Shown here in pieces: positions 30,974 through 37,225 of a DNA stretch of 41,425 bases (the first letter of the stretch is position 1; every line of letters starts with the position of its first letter). This DNA comes from a virus: IMG/VR virus record IMGVR_UViG_3300031951_000401, positions 1 through 41,425 of that record. One strand, written 5' to 3'. A program made the translations under genes and the position numbers. The notes beneath the pieces are model-generated. The model did not search any database. It saw only the letters and a program-made list of their open reading frames with translations, and was not told the DNA's origin.

Positions 30974-31399
30974 GTGAATCAAATGAACGCGCCTGCCGCC
31001 GACCCCAGGAATTTTATGGAGCTCGCTGTGGCTGAGCTCATCGCCGGATCTCCTAGTTTCGATATCAACTCCGAGCGGGGCGATGCCCGTCGTTCGCGTA
31101 AGGGTCTTTCTCCCACGGGTGTTCAGCGTCTGATTGAAGCCAATCCCGATTTTGCTGATGATATTCGTCAGATGTATTTACCTGGTCCTTCTCTGCCTGG
31201 TGTTCGTAAAGCTGAGATGGGAGGCGGTGACATGATTGCTCAGGGCGGCATTCCTGTCGGTGAGGATCCGCGCCTACCAATGTCGCGGGAAGCGTATCAG
31301 CAACTGATGCGAGAGAAAATGCAGCAACGTCCTGCGCTTGGTGCTCCTCAGTCGCCTTACGACAGTCCCCTTTTAAATTACCTGCTGCGAGGAGCCTAA
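30974..31399 (+). CDS. Hypothetical late protein
   Basis: GTG 30974, 141 aa. Residues 1-60 look helical (MELAVAELIAGSPSF), the rest is Pro/Gly-rich with GGGDMIAQGGIPVGEDPRLP. It resembles the composition of the gene at 38289-38792. It is preceded by the motif GATTTAAAC (30942-30950), 23 bases before the start. Virion-associated or late small protein; not recognised. Confidence 0.72.
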   Translation: MNQMNAPAADPRNFMELAVAELIAGSPSFDINSERGDARRSRKGLSPTGVQRLIEANPDFADDIRQMYLPGPSLPGVRKAEMGGGDMIAQGGIPVGEDPRLPMSREAYQQLMREKMQQRPALGAPQSPYDSPLLNYLLRGA

Positions 31400-31420
31400 G
31401 TTCTCCTTAAATTATTTGGG

Positions 31421-31440
31421 ATCGCATATTTTTGTGCGAT
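31421..31440. other. Hairpin between late genes
   Basis: ATCGCA (31421-31426) pairs with TGCGAT (31435-31440). It follows the stop of the gene at 31399 and precedes GATTTAAAT (31445-31453). It might end the upstream transcript, but has no T-run on the plus strand. Confidence 0.4.
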
Positions 31441-31476
31441 TAAAGATTTAAATTGGGGCAGCTGGAAGCCCCGACT

Positions 31477-31656
31477 GTGCCTACTGAACTCGACGTTCTC
31501 AGCGGCGTGCCCATCGTCGACGAGCTCGCTAAGCTGATCAAACTAAGCGGTAAGGATAGTCCCACTACCGTGGAAAAGTTCCGTTCTGACGCAGATCGGC
31601 AGCGAATGACTGTTTATATGACCTGGGATTCAAATGGAGAACTCCAAATCAAATAA
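31477..31656 (+). CDS. Small late hypothetical protein
   Basis: 59 aa from GTG 31477 (MPTELDVLSGVPIVDELAKL). The open frame extends upstream to TTG 31453; I prefer the GTG because it lies 23 bases after an ATTTAAA motif, the same spacing as for the gene at 30974. The C-terminus (DRQRMTVYMTWDSNGELQIK) is a beta hairpin. Not recognised. Confidence 0.6.
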   Translation: MPTELDVLSGVPIVDELAKLIKLSGKDSPTTVEKFRSDADRQRMTVYMTWDSNGELQIK

Positions 31657-31804
31657 GATCGATCCGTTTGAGCGGCTTTATACCGCTAAATGGAACGTGC
31701 CGAAGGCTGCTGTTTATCTCGGAGTGACTAACGAAGAGTGCAAAACGCTCTTTTCGGAGTTTTGCAAGAAAAAATGGGCTTTTGGTGCGGCAAATGCGGG
31801 CTAA
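31634..31804 (+). CDS. 56-aa possible HTH protein
   Basis: ATG 31634 overlaps the previous gene by 23 bases. The region AKWNVPKAAVYLGVTNEECK is compatible with a short helix-turn-helix, followed by LFSEFCKKKWAFG. It could be a small excisionase-like or regulatory protein. Its end overlaps the next gene by 11 bases, so the small genes form an overlapping run. Confidence 0.62.
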   Translation: MENSKSNKIDPFERLYTAKWNVPKAAVYLGVTNEECKTLFSEFCKKKWAFGAANAG

Positions 31805-31973
31805 AACTCGTCCTCGCTGGCGGCGTTTGTGGTTTAAAGCCCTTGGGGAGAGGGCTTCGGAGTGCGATAAAGAATCCGATGCCGTTGCGTGGCTGCGTAC
31901 TGGCATATTTTTGAGCTACTTTCTGACAAATCTATTTATTTGCGCCGGTGTAGTACGTCATTGGAACAATTGA
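31794..31973 (+). CDS. 59-aa basic protein with membrane helix
   Basis: ATG 31794. The first part is very basic (MRAKTRPRWRRLWFKALGER), then a hydrophobic helix (GIFLSYFLTNLFICAGVV, about residues 37-54) and a short end. This layout is that of a small membrane protein, cytosolic basic side in. Its 3' end overlaps the converging gene at 31958 by 16 bases. Confidence 0.55.
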   Translation: MRAKTRPRWRRLWFKALGERASECDKESDAVAWLRTGIFLSYFLTNLFICAGVVRHWNN

Positions 31974-32113
31974 GCAGTGTATTTTTCAAAACCAGGGTCT
32001 TCTTGCCCTTTTGAAACAGCAACTGCACGTTTGTAAAAGTGTGACTCAGTCTTACCGGCAGCTTCTAGAGCCGTTTTGACTTTGAGCCAGTTCTGGCGAG
32101 TTTGGTCGTCCAT
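31958..32113 (-). CDS. 51-aa conserved-looking small protein
   Basis: ATG 32113 to TGA 31958. The product starts MDDQTRQNWLKVKTALEAAG and continues with KTESHFYKRAVAVSKGQEDP, a pattern that I associate with short cyanobacterial and cyanophage proteins. It looks helical. It is the last gene of the minus accessory block, with its end overlapping the plus-strand gene. Confidence 0.7.
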   Translation of the reverse strand: MDDQTRQNWLKVKTALEAAGKTESHFYKRAVAVSKGQEDPGFEKYTAQLFQ

Positions 32114-32146
32114 GATGGCACCTCAGAAAAACGCTGTTGGATTGCG

Positions 32147-32332
32147 CTAGTCGATAGATGCGGCTTCTTGGCGTAACCAATCTGATGTTTCACCTGGATC
32201 TAGGTCTAGGTGTTTATCGCCACGTTCTTCGACTTCGTTGGCAATTAAGTCCAAGATAGTCTTTAGTTGGGCGTTTGTAAGACATAAAGGATACAGTTCA
32301 GGATTAATTTGTAATTTGTGTAGCAGACTCAT
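32147..32332 (-). CDS. Small accessory protein
   Basis: 61 aa, helical, with LTNAQLKTILDLIANEVEER and DPGETSDWLRQEAAS. Not recognised. Its ATG overlaps the stop of the upstream gene (ATGA). Confidence 0.75.
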   Translation of the reverse strand: MSLLHKLQINPELYPLCLTNAQLKTILDLIANEVEERGDKHLDLDPGETSDWLRQEAASID

Positions 32333-32571
32333 CTGTTACCCCATTTTTCTAAAATTTGTTGGGCGTACACTATGTGCATGTAACGCATCCTGTTTGGGTC
32401 GGACCCTATCTCGTCCCACAGGGCGTGCAATTCTTCTTCTGTTGGTTGACGTTCTGGGTGGTCGTCCAGGTAATCGCGGCAACGATCGGCTAAACATCCA
32501 AGAGCTAAAGGAGGGGGCGTTTTATCGACCTCCTCTACGAGTTCTTGCAGCAGTTGGCGCAGCGTGGTCAT
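32329..32571 (-). CDS. Small accessory protein, ELHALWDE type
   Basis: 80 aa. QPTEEELHALWDEIG near residue 41 and ILEKWGNR at the end are typical of short picocyanobacterial accessory proteins (PTEEExxxLWDE...LxRWG). ATGA overlaps at both ends couple it to its neighbours. Function unknown. Confidence 0.78.
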   Translation of the reverse strand: MTTLRQLLQELVEEVDKTPPPLALGCLADRCRDYLDDHPERQPTEEELHALWDEIGSDPNRMRYMHIVYAQQILEKWGNR

Positions 32572-32822
32572 TTTCGAATTCGCTCCGCAGCCAGGATCAG
32601 TTCGGCAAACTCACGCAAGTTGTTCATTTTTTCTTGGGCGCGTAGGCGGATGTGATTTGCCACGCGTTGCTTTTCGTCGCGTTCATCCTCTGTTTGCGAA
32701 TGGCGAATCCAATCCTCTGTGTTTTCTACCGCATCGAGATTATAGAGTTCGTCTAAGTCCCAGCACTGTGCCACGCACAGACCGGCTTTATTTGCCGCTT
32801 CGATCAGTTCAAGGTCGGTCAT
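32568..32822 (-). CDS. Small accessory helical protein
   Basis: 84 aa, charged and helical (HSQTEDERDEKQRVANHIRL), with a hydrophobic start (LELIEAANKAGLCVAQCWDL). ATGA coupling to the next gene. Not recognised. Confidence 0.75.
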   Translation of the reverse strand: MTDLELIEAANKAGLCVAQCWDLDELYNLDAVENTEDWIRHSQTEDERDEKQRVANHIRLRAQEKMNNLREFAELILAAERIRK

Positions 32823-32829
32823 AACAACC

Positions 32830-33057
32830 TCATTCGTTTGTGAGTGTAGAGGTTTTGTCGCAAGTTTCGCCGCAGAATCCAGGCGTGGTCAGGGATTCCA
32901 GCTTTTCGATGCGTTGCTGCATTTTCCACAGCAGTACCATCAGGGAGTTGATGTCTATTTCTTGTTCGTAGCCACGGGAGATGATGAACTGTGATCCTAA
33001 TTCCCAGAGAGCATCCGGGTAGCTATTAAAATCGAGATCTTCGCTGAGGAGTTTCAT
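32830..33057 (-). CDS. Small accessory protein
   Basis: 75 aa. Central helix SLMVLLWKMQQRIEKLESL looks like a leucine-type coiled coil; the end holds a Cys pair (GFCGETCDK). Not recognised. Confidence 0.72.
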   Translation of the reverse strand: MKLLSEDLDFNSYPDALWELGSQFIISRGYEQEIDINSLMVLLWKMQQRIEKLESLTTPGFCGETCDKTSTLTNE

Positions 33058-33069
33058 TAGTAAATGTAG

Positions 33070-33225
33070 CTAGTGGGACTTAAACAACTGTTTGAGGGTC
33101 TCCCAACCTTGATCGTTTGCTTGCTCCTGTTCGAAAGCAAATCGGTAGCCTTTCTCATTTTGAAGAGCGGCTTCGATTTCGCCTTGGATGAGTGTTCGGA
33201 GCGTGTCGATTTGTTCGTCAGTCAT
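33070..33225 (-). CDS. 51-aa accessory protein
   Basis: ATG 33225 to TAG 33070. The product starts MTDEQIDTLRTLIQGEIEAA and ends WETLKQLFKSH; it is helical and acidic. It fits exactly in the gap between neighbouring minus genes, in the same reading style. Confidence 0.68.
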   Translation of the reverse strand: MTDEQIDTLRTLIQGEIEAALQNEKGYRFAFEQEQANDQGWETLKQLFKSH

Positions 33226-33243
33226 CGTGTTTAGTGGGTCTGA

Positions 33244-33480
33244 CTACTGGGTTTGAAGTTCGTCGGCAATAGCAAGCAATTTCAAGCCGTCAGCAAGGCT
33301 GTAAAGGTATGCTTTCGAATGATGGCTGCTCATTTGATTCGCAGCAGCACGAAGGGCGGTGGCGAGCAAAGGTGCCATCTCCTCAGCAAAAGCAGGCAAC
33401 CCTTCTGGAGGTACGTCGTACTTTGTCAACGTCACAGCAGTCAGCACTGCTTTGGCAGCGGGTGAAAGTTGTTGAGTCAT
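33244..33480 (-). CDS. Small cassette protein, LAIADEL family, copy 2
   Basis: 78 aa. Shares LSPAAKAVLTAV near the start and LLAIADELQTQ at the end with the protein at 15198-15437; the middle is more diverged. Followed by two further cassette genes in the same order. Function unknown. Confidence 0.75.
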   Translation of the reverse strand: MTQQLSPAAKAVLTAVTLTKYDVPPEGLPAFAEEMAPLLATALRAAANQMSSHHSKAYLYSLADGLKLLAIADELQTQ

Positions 33481-33492
33481 TAGTTGATCGGA

Positions 33493-33699
33493 CTAGGAGG
33501 GCTGAGTTGAACTATCTGGAGATACCGGATGGTTGCCCCAGCGGGCAAGAACATCACGGGCAAAATCTGCAAAGTGCTCTCGGGCAATTAGCTCGAATGG
33601 GGTGTAAATAGTTTCGTGTCCTCCAGGATAAAACCCCTTCATGGATCCCCAGAACTCTTCAACAAACTCGTCTAGTTCAGCTTTTGTGGGTGGTGTCAT
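33493..33699 (-). CDS. Small cassette protein
   Basis: 68 aa. FELIAREHFADFARDVLARW in the centre is like a helical segment in picocyanobacterial accessory proteins ending in a W-G pair. In the cassette it takes the place of the PGDWIIKG-type protein of the other copy. Confidence 0.75.
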   Translation of the reverse strand: MTPPTKAELDEFVEEFWGSMKGFYPGGHETIYTPFELIAREHFADFARDVLARWGNHPVSPDSSTQPS

Positions 33700-33711
33700 T
33701 AGTGATGTTGA

Positions 33712-34053
33712 CTAATCGGGCAGGGATTCAAGAGCGCGTAGAAGACAGTCCAGGTCACCATCAAGCTCTTTGCACGAAGCTTCATTTCTTAGCCTGATCC
33801 AAGCGTCGAGCGCCCGCTCCTTCAAGCTCGGCGGCTTGGGGCGGCGATGGCGACGGAGACCGTCTGCACAGTCGGTTGAATAAACCGTTGCCTCATACTC
33901 ACAGCACGCCTCCAGCTCCTGATCAGCGCCCCAGCGGGCGGCTTGGGTGGCGAAATCTTTCCAGCCATCCATCTCGCTGATGCAGTTCCGCCCTTGTTGA
34001 AGCCATTCCTGCACCAGCTCAGGCGGCGGAGTAATCGGGTGTTCTTGAGTCAT
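33712..34053 (-). CDS. PITPPPELV-family accessory protein, copy 2
   Basis: 113 aa. The start HPITPPPELVQEW, the centre FATQAARWGADQELEACCEY and the end RRPKPPSLKER...RALESLPD match the protein at 15725-16069 closely, while the stretches between differ. The DNA is also very similar at the ends. A picocyanobacteria/cyanophage family without known function. Its ATG overlaps the stop of the next gene upstream (TAATG). Confidence 0.85.
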   Translation of the reverse strand: MTQEHPITPPPELVQEWLQQGRNCISEMDGWKDFATQAARWGADQELEACCEYEATVYSTDCADGLRRHRRPKPPSLKERALDAWIRLRNEASCKELDGDLDCLLRALESLPD

Positions 34054-34289
34054 TAGTAAACCTCGTAGTGTGTAGAACTAATCAAGTGTGGACAAGGATC
34101 ATCTGTAGTTTTTAAAGTAGCTGCGTTGGAAACGTTAAAGCCAACAGCTTTGTCTAACCAACGCAGGCAGTAATGTCGTTGTTCGCACGAGTCGTCATGA
34201 CAACGAGTGTAGTCACGAGGCAGCGTGGTTTTAGTCTGTTGGCGGTTTTTCACTGTATCCCCAGAATTGTTCAGCTTTTTTTGCTTCAT
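34053..34289 (-). CDS. Small Cys-rich accessory protein
   Basis: 78 aa. RDYTRCHDDSCEQRHYCLRW holds three cysteines and a histidine, and CPHLI follows near the end, forming a likely zinc or iron-sulphur site; the RCxxxxCxxxxxCxR arrangement is shared by many short phage and bacterial proteins. The start is uncertain: ATG 34289 overlaps the upstream gene by 59 bases, GTG 34253 by 23. Confidence 0.7.
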   Translation of the reverse strand: MKQKKLNNSGDTVKNRQQTKTTLPRDYTRCHDDSCEQRHYCLRWLDKAVGFNVSNAATLKTTDDPCPHLISSTHYEVY

Positions 34290-34470
34290 CTAAAAGCCAC
34301 AAGCGTGTGTCTTCTGCAGTGTTTTGGTACACGCCGTGTTCATCTTCGCCCGACACGGAAATTTCTCCCGCGATCACAGCGAGTATTCGACCGATCTTTT
34401 GAGGCCAGATGGACCCGTACAGATCCTCTGCATCTCGAATCAGCTCAAATAGGTGCTTCTGTGTCGTCAT
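34231..34470 (-). CDS. Small accessory protein
   Basis: 79 aa, helical start (LFELIRDAEDLYGSIWPQKI) and an acidic, DEH-rich middle. Not recognised. It begins inside the end of the upstream gene (26-base overlap). Confidence 0.72.
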   Translation of the reverse strand: MTTQKHLFELIRDAEDLYGSIWPQKIGRILAVIAGEISVSGEDEHGVYQNTAEDTRLWLLDEAKKAEQFWGYSEKPPTD

Positions 34471-34762
34471 CTGATTTCTCCAGGTCTTCGATCAGTTTAA
34501 GGTCGTATTCTTCAGCGACCTTGCGCATGTCTTCAGTCGAGCGTCCTTCGCGGAAAGCCAGGTTAGTGGCGCCGCGCATGATGTTGAGTTCGGAGAAACC
34601 CTGAACGCCCATGATTTTCTCGAACAAGGAGAACCAACCGTGGGCGGTCATGTCCGCAAAGTCGATGCGAAATTCGATGGTGTGCTCAGGCAGCCCGTCG
34701 AAGGTTTCGTCGGAGTCAAACTCCAAGGTGATGGTGGCTTCGTGTTTAGGGTCCGTGTTCAT
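34445..34762 (-). CDS. Hypothetical acidic protein
   Basis: 105 aa with a beta-rich N-terminus (ATITLEFDSDETFDGLPEHT) and helical, acidic C-terminus. Possibly a small DNA-mimicking or adaptor protein from its charge; nothing specific is seen. Confidence 0.72.
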   Translation of the reverse strand: MNTDPKHEATITLEFDSDETFDGLPEHTIEFRIDFADMTAHGWFSLFEKIMGVQGFSELNIMRGATNLAFREGRSTEDMRKVAEEYDLKLIEDLEKSDDDTEAPI

Positions 34763-34818
34763 TTAGATTCTGTGTTTTTAAAGTTCTCAACGGCGGCTAA
34801 GGCTGTGGAGATGAACAT
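34759..34818 (-). CDS. Possible 19-aa leader peptide
   Basis: ATG 34818 to TGA 34759. The peptide MFISTALAAVENFKNTESK ends on a stop overlapping the ATG at 34762 as ATGA. It is too short to judge by content; the overlap suggests a translated leader that could couple ribosomes into the next gene. Confidence 0.3.
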   Translation of the reverse strand: MFISTALAAVENFKNTESK

Positions 34819-34832
34819 GATGTTAGTAGGGT

Positions 34833-34922
34833 TTAGGGAAGGATTTTAGAAGCAATCCAGAGCATGACTAAACACGTCAGGACATAAGCGATGGACAGAT
34901 AAATGAAGAGAGGGAGTGTCAT
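34833..34922 (-). CDS. 29-aa membrane peptide
   Basis: ATG 34922 to TAA 34833. The product is a single hydrophobic helix (FIYLSIAYVLTCLVMLWIAS, residues 6-25). Its ATG overlaps the stop of the methyltransferase gene as ATGA. Similar small membrane genes are coupled in other operons of this window. Confidence 0.5.
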   Translation of the reverse strand: MTLPLFIYLSIAYVLTCLVMLWIASKILP

Positions 34923-35545
34923 TGCTTGACAGTCCAGAGTTGCCAGCCGCAGTATACGCCTTTTGTCAAGCCGCAGGCGATAACACAGGCATCAACGGCG
35001 TTCTTGACGTCGGGGTGGCCGTAGTCGTCGAACAGGACGGCGCCACCGGATTTGACGTGGGGTACGTACAGCATGATGTCCCTCATAACGGAGACGGTGT
35101 CGTGTGCACCATCGATGTACAGGATGTCGATGCCGTCAGTGAACTCGGCCTTGAGGTCGGGGTAGAGGTCCCAGGAGCAGCCCTTGTGGATTGAGACCTT
35201 GCCGGGCCACGCAGACTTGGCTATGTTGGTTCGGGCGATGAACTCGATCTGGGACAGCGTGGGATGCTGCCGGAGGTCGTTCTGTTGTTCTGGGGAGCCG
35301 GTGAACGGGTCGATACTGATCAGCTTGCTGTAGGGGTGCTCCAACAGGTTGTCGGAGAACCAAACTGTTGAGGCTCCCTCATAAATTCCAATCTCGACGA
35401 TAATTCGTTGGTCGAGTGGATTAAAGTGAAGTTCTGGTGCTTTAGGCTCCGAGCTAGCGAGTTCCCACGCGGAGACCAGATTGCGCACCCAGTCATTGTG
35501 AATGTTGTACTTTGGGTCTAGACTGTGCGGCACGGGGGATAGCAC
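34919..35545 (-). CDS. SAM-dependent methyltransferase, class I (MTase_24 type)
   Basis: Binds S-adenosylmethionine and methylates a small or glycan substrate. IIVEIGIYEGASTVWF forms the glycine-rich loop, LISIDPFTG the acidic strand end, DGIDILYIDGAHDTVSVMRD the motif with the acceptor-side Asp, and SGGAVLFDDYGHPDV the later strand. These features match the family often found with glycosyltransferase genes. I start at GTG 35545; the frame extends upstream to 35641 but that part is Cys-rich, implausible and overlaps the divergent plus gene at 35561. GTG 35533 is the other option. Confidence 0.82.
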   Translation of the reverse strand: MLSPVPHSLDPKYNIHNDWVRNLVSAWELASSEPKAPELHFNPLDQRIIVEIGIYEGASTVWFSDNLLEHPYSKLISIDPFTGSPEQQNDLRQHPTLSQIEFIARTNIAKSAWPGKVSIHKGCSWDLYPDLKAEFTDGIDILYIDGAHDTVSVMRDIMLYVPHVKSGGAVLFDDYGHPDVKNAVDACVIACGLTKGVYCGWQLWTVKQ

Positions 35546-35560
35546 TTGGGTAGTAGCAGT

Positions 35561-35776
35561 ATGACAGAACAAACAAACGCAGACAACTGTGAATTTGATT
35601 TTGACGTGGCAATAGCTGAAAACGTGCGTTCTAGTCCACACAACGACGGAGACTCAGTCGTAATCGAGTCGGTGTGGGGCGACAAATGCTATGTGAGTTC
35701 TTGGCATCTGGTGCGGGAGAAGGAGTTGTACTTTGTAAAGAAGGCAATTAGGGAAGGCAAGCTGTCGGCCGGTTGA
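35561..35776 (+). CDS. Hypothetical small acidic protein
   Basis: 71 aa from ATG 35561 (MTEQTNADNCEFDFD). The C-terminal part WGDKCYVSSWHLVREKELYF is beta-rich. Not recognised. It starts 15 bases from the divergent methyltransferase gene and lies before tRNA-Leu. Confidence 0.68.
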   Translation: MTEQTNADNCEFDFDVAIAENVRSSPHNDGDSVVIESVWGDKCYVSSWHLVREKELYFVKKAIREGKLSAG

Positions 35777-35790
35777 TTGTTACAGGTTTG

Positions 35791-35818
35791 TTGCGGGCCG
35801 AAAATTTTGGGCTAATCT
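35791..35818 (+). promoter_or_regulatory. Possible promoter of tRNA-Leu
   Basis: TTGCGG (35791-35796) and TAATCT (35813-35818), spacing 16, end eight bases before the first tRNA base. Only a consensus-like pattern is seen. Confidence 0.35.
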
Positions 35819-35826
35819 GGCGGGAC

Positions 35827-35908
35827 GCCCAGGTGGTGGAATGGTAGACACACAGCACTTAAAATGCTGAGGCGTTATGCCGTACGAGTTCGAGTCTCGT
35901 CCTGGGTA
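35827..35908 (+). tRNA. tRNA-Leu (TAA)
   Basis: Acceptor GCCCAGG pairs with CCTGGGT, anticodon stem CAGCA/TGCTG around CTTAAAA (anticodon TAA, reading UUA), a long variable arm as in class II tRNAs and T-arm ACGAG-TTCGAGT-CTCGT, discriminator A. CCA is not encoded. It would help translate UUA codons. Confidence 0.94.
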
Positions 35909-35926
35909 TCCAATTAATCAAATCAC

Positions 35927-36160
35927 ATGGAAACACATCCTCTGCTTAAATACGTTGCTTTGCAACTGGCCGAGTCTCATGAGTCTCAGGATTGGTACTC
36001 GTACCTTTCGGAAGCTCGCGTGGTGATGGAGGCTACAGCCGAGTGGATTGAGGCGCTGTATCGCGACGCGAAAGCCGATGTGCTGAGTGAGGACTGCTAT
36101 ATTACTGCGCAGTATTTGCGCGGCATCCTCGATGGAAGCTATCCAGGAACAGCTGGATAA
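35927..36160 (+). CDS. Hypothetical helical protein
   Basis: 77 aa, helices with YVALQLAESHESQDWYSYL and EWIEALYRDAKADVL. Not recognised. It ends 29 bases inside the zinc-ribbon gene. Confidence 0.72.
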   Translation: METHPLLKYVALQLAESHESQDWYSYLSEARVVMEATAEWIEALYRDAKADVLSEDCYITAQYLRGILDGSYPGTAG

Positions 36161-36383
36161 ACTGAAAACTGCCAAGCACGCGTGTCTGGACTGCGGCAAG
36201 CGCAACGGGGATTACTCGGCGCGTGACCCGCAGTTTTTTGTTGCCGAGTGCCCGCTCTGCGGAAAGCAGACAAAGGTGACGAGCGCCGAACATTTTGGTT
36301 TTTTCTACCGGGGCTTGTGTAGGCTTCGGATCCACAAGGCGCGTATGGAGCGCAATGCCCGAGCACAATCCAAATCTGCTTGA
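36132..36383 (+). CDS. Zinc-ribbon protein
   Basis: 83 aa from ATG 36132; the frame is open further upstream but without reason to use it. CLDCGKR near residue 19 and CPLCGK near 41 form a four-cysteine zinc site, with a basic tail. Possible RNA polymerase- or nucleic-acid-binding protein; family not assigned. Overlaps both neighbours slightly. Confidence 0.75.
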   Translation: MEAIQEQLDKLKTAKHACLDCGKRNGDYSARDPQFFVAECPLCGKQTKVTSAEHFGFFYRGLCRLRIHKARMERNARAQSKSA

Positions 36384-36741
36384 GCTTGGGCTCTATGCCT
36401 TTTGGCATGAAGATTTTAAAGATGAGATTTTGGATTCTCCCGCTCGCATGGCGGCCGTGTTAAACATGTTGAAAGACAATGGAGTCTGTATGACTGCAAC
36501 TGAACAGCCAAATATGAGATTCGCCGTGGGAGAACGGATTGCCAAACGTACGTGTTCGGCCGGGATGTCTCTACCTAATAAGAAAGGCGTTGTTACAGGG
36601 TATAAGAAGACGTTAAGGAGGGACGGAAAACCGCAATGGCGCTACATCGTCAAGCTGGATAACGGTAAAATGGAGGAGTGGGTGCCGGGCATGGTGTATG
36701 CCTGCGATGACCCGAAGGCTGATCGCGTCGCATTCGTATGA
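36355..36741 (+). CDS. Hypothetical protein with SH3/KOW-like C-terminus
   Basis: 128 aa from ATG 36355 (MPEHNPNLLELGLYAFW). The C-terminal part FAVGERIAKR...KGVVTGYKKTLRRDGKPQW then YIVKLDNGKMEEWVPG resembles a small beta barrel that binds nucleic acid or protein. Not assigned to a family. The last bases overlap the deaminase start as ATGA. Confidence 0.72.
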   Translation: MPEHNPNLLELGLYAFWHEDFKDEILDSPARMAAVLNMLKDNGVCMTATEQPNMRFAVGERIAKRTCSAGMSLPNKKGVVTGYKKTLRRDGKPQWRYIVKLDNGKMEEWVPGMVYACDDPKADRVAFV

Positions 36742-37184
36742 CGGAAAAGTGGGATCGCAGGTTTTTAGACCTAGCAAAACACATCAGTGATTGGAGCCTC
36801 GATCCCTCGACGAAGGTAGGCGCTGTCGCAGTTAAAGACCGACGAGTCTTAGCGACTGGATACAACGGATTACCCCGAGGTATTGCCGATTTGCCTGGGC
36901 GACTCAATAATCGGGATGAGAAGTATCTGCGCACAGTTCACGCTGAGGCGAACATTGTTGCGCAAGCCGCCAGGTTTGGTATCGATATGTCGGGGTCGAC
37001 AGTTTACGTCTGGCCTTTTCTGCCTTGTTGTAACTGCACCACGCTGATGATTCAGGCAGGTGTCAGACGTATTGTTGTGCCTGAGTTGCCGATACCGGAT
37101 CGCTGGCAAGCTAATTTCAATTTGTCGGTTGACATGCTGCGCGAGTCCGGCGTAGGTCTTATGCAACTTTCTGTCGAAGAGTAG
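36738..37184 (+). CDS. Deoxycytidylate (dCMP) deaminase
   Basis: Converts dCMP to dUMP, the substrate of ThyX. The zinc motifs are visible: TVHAEANIV with HAE at 68-70, and PFLPCCNC at 93-100 giving the PCxxC site (Cys97, Cys100). The start KWDRRFLDLAKHISDWSLDP and the substrate-side STKVGAVAV are typical of phage and cellular dCMP deaminases. The length of 148 aa is normal. It is translationally coupled to the previous gene by ATGA. Confidence 0.93.
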   Translation: MTEKWDRRFLDLAKHISDWSLDPSTKVGAVAVKDRRVLATGYNGLPRGIADLPGRLNNRDEKYLRTVHAEANIVAQAARFGIDMSGSTVYVWPFLPCCNCTTLMIQAGVRRIVVPELPIPDRWQANFNLSVDMLRESGVGLMQLSVEE

Positions 37185-37225
37185 CAGTAATTTTGAGCTA
37201 ACATAGCAACACTGTCGAGTCTTTT

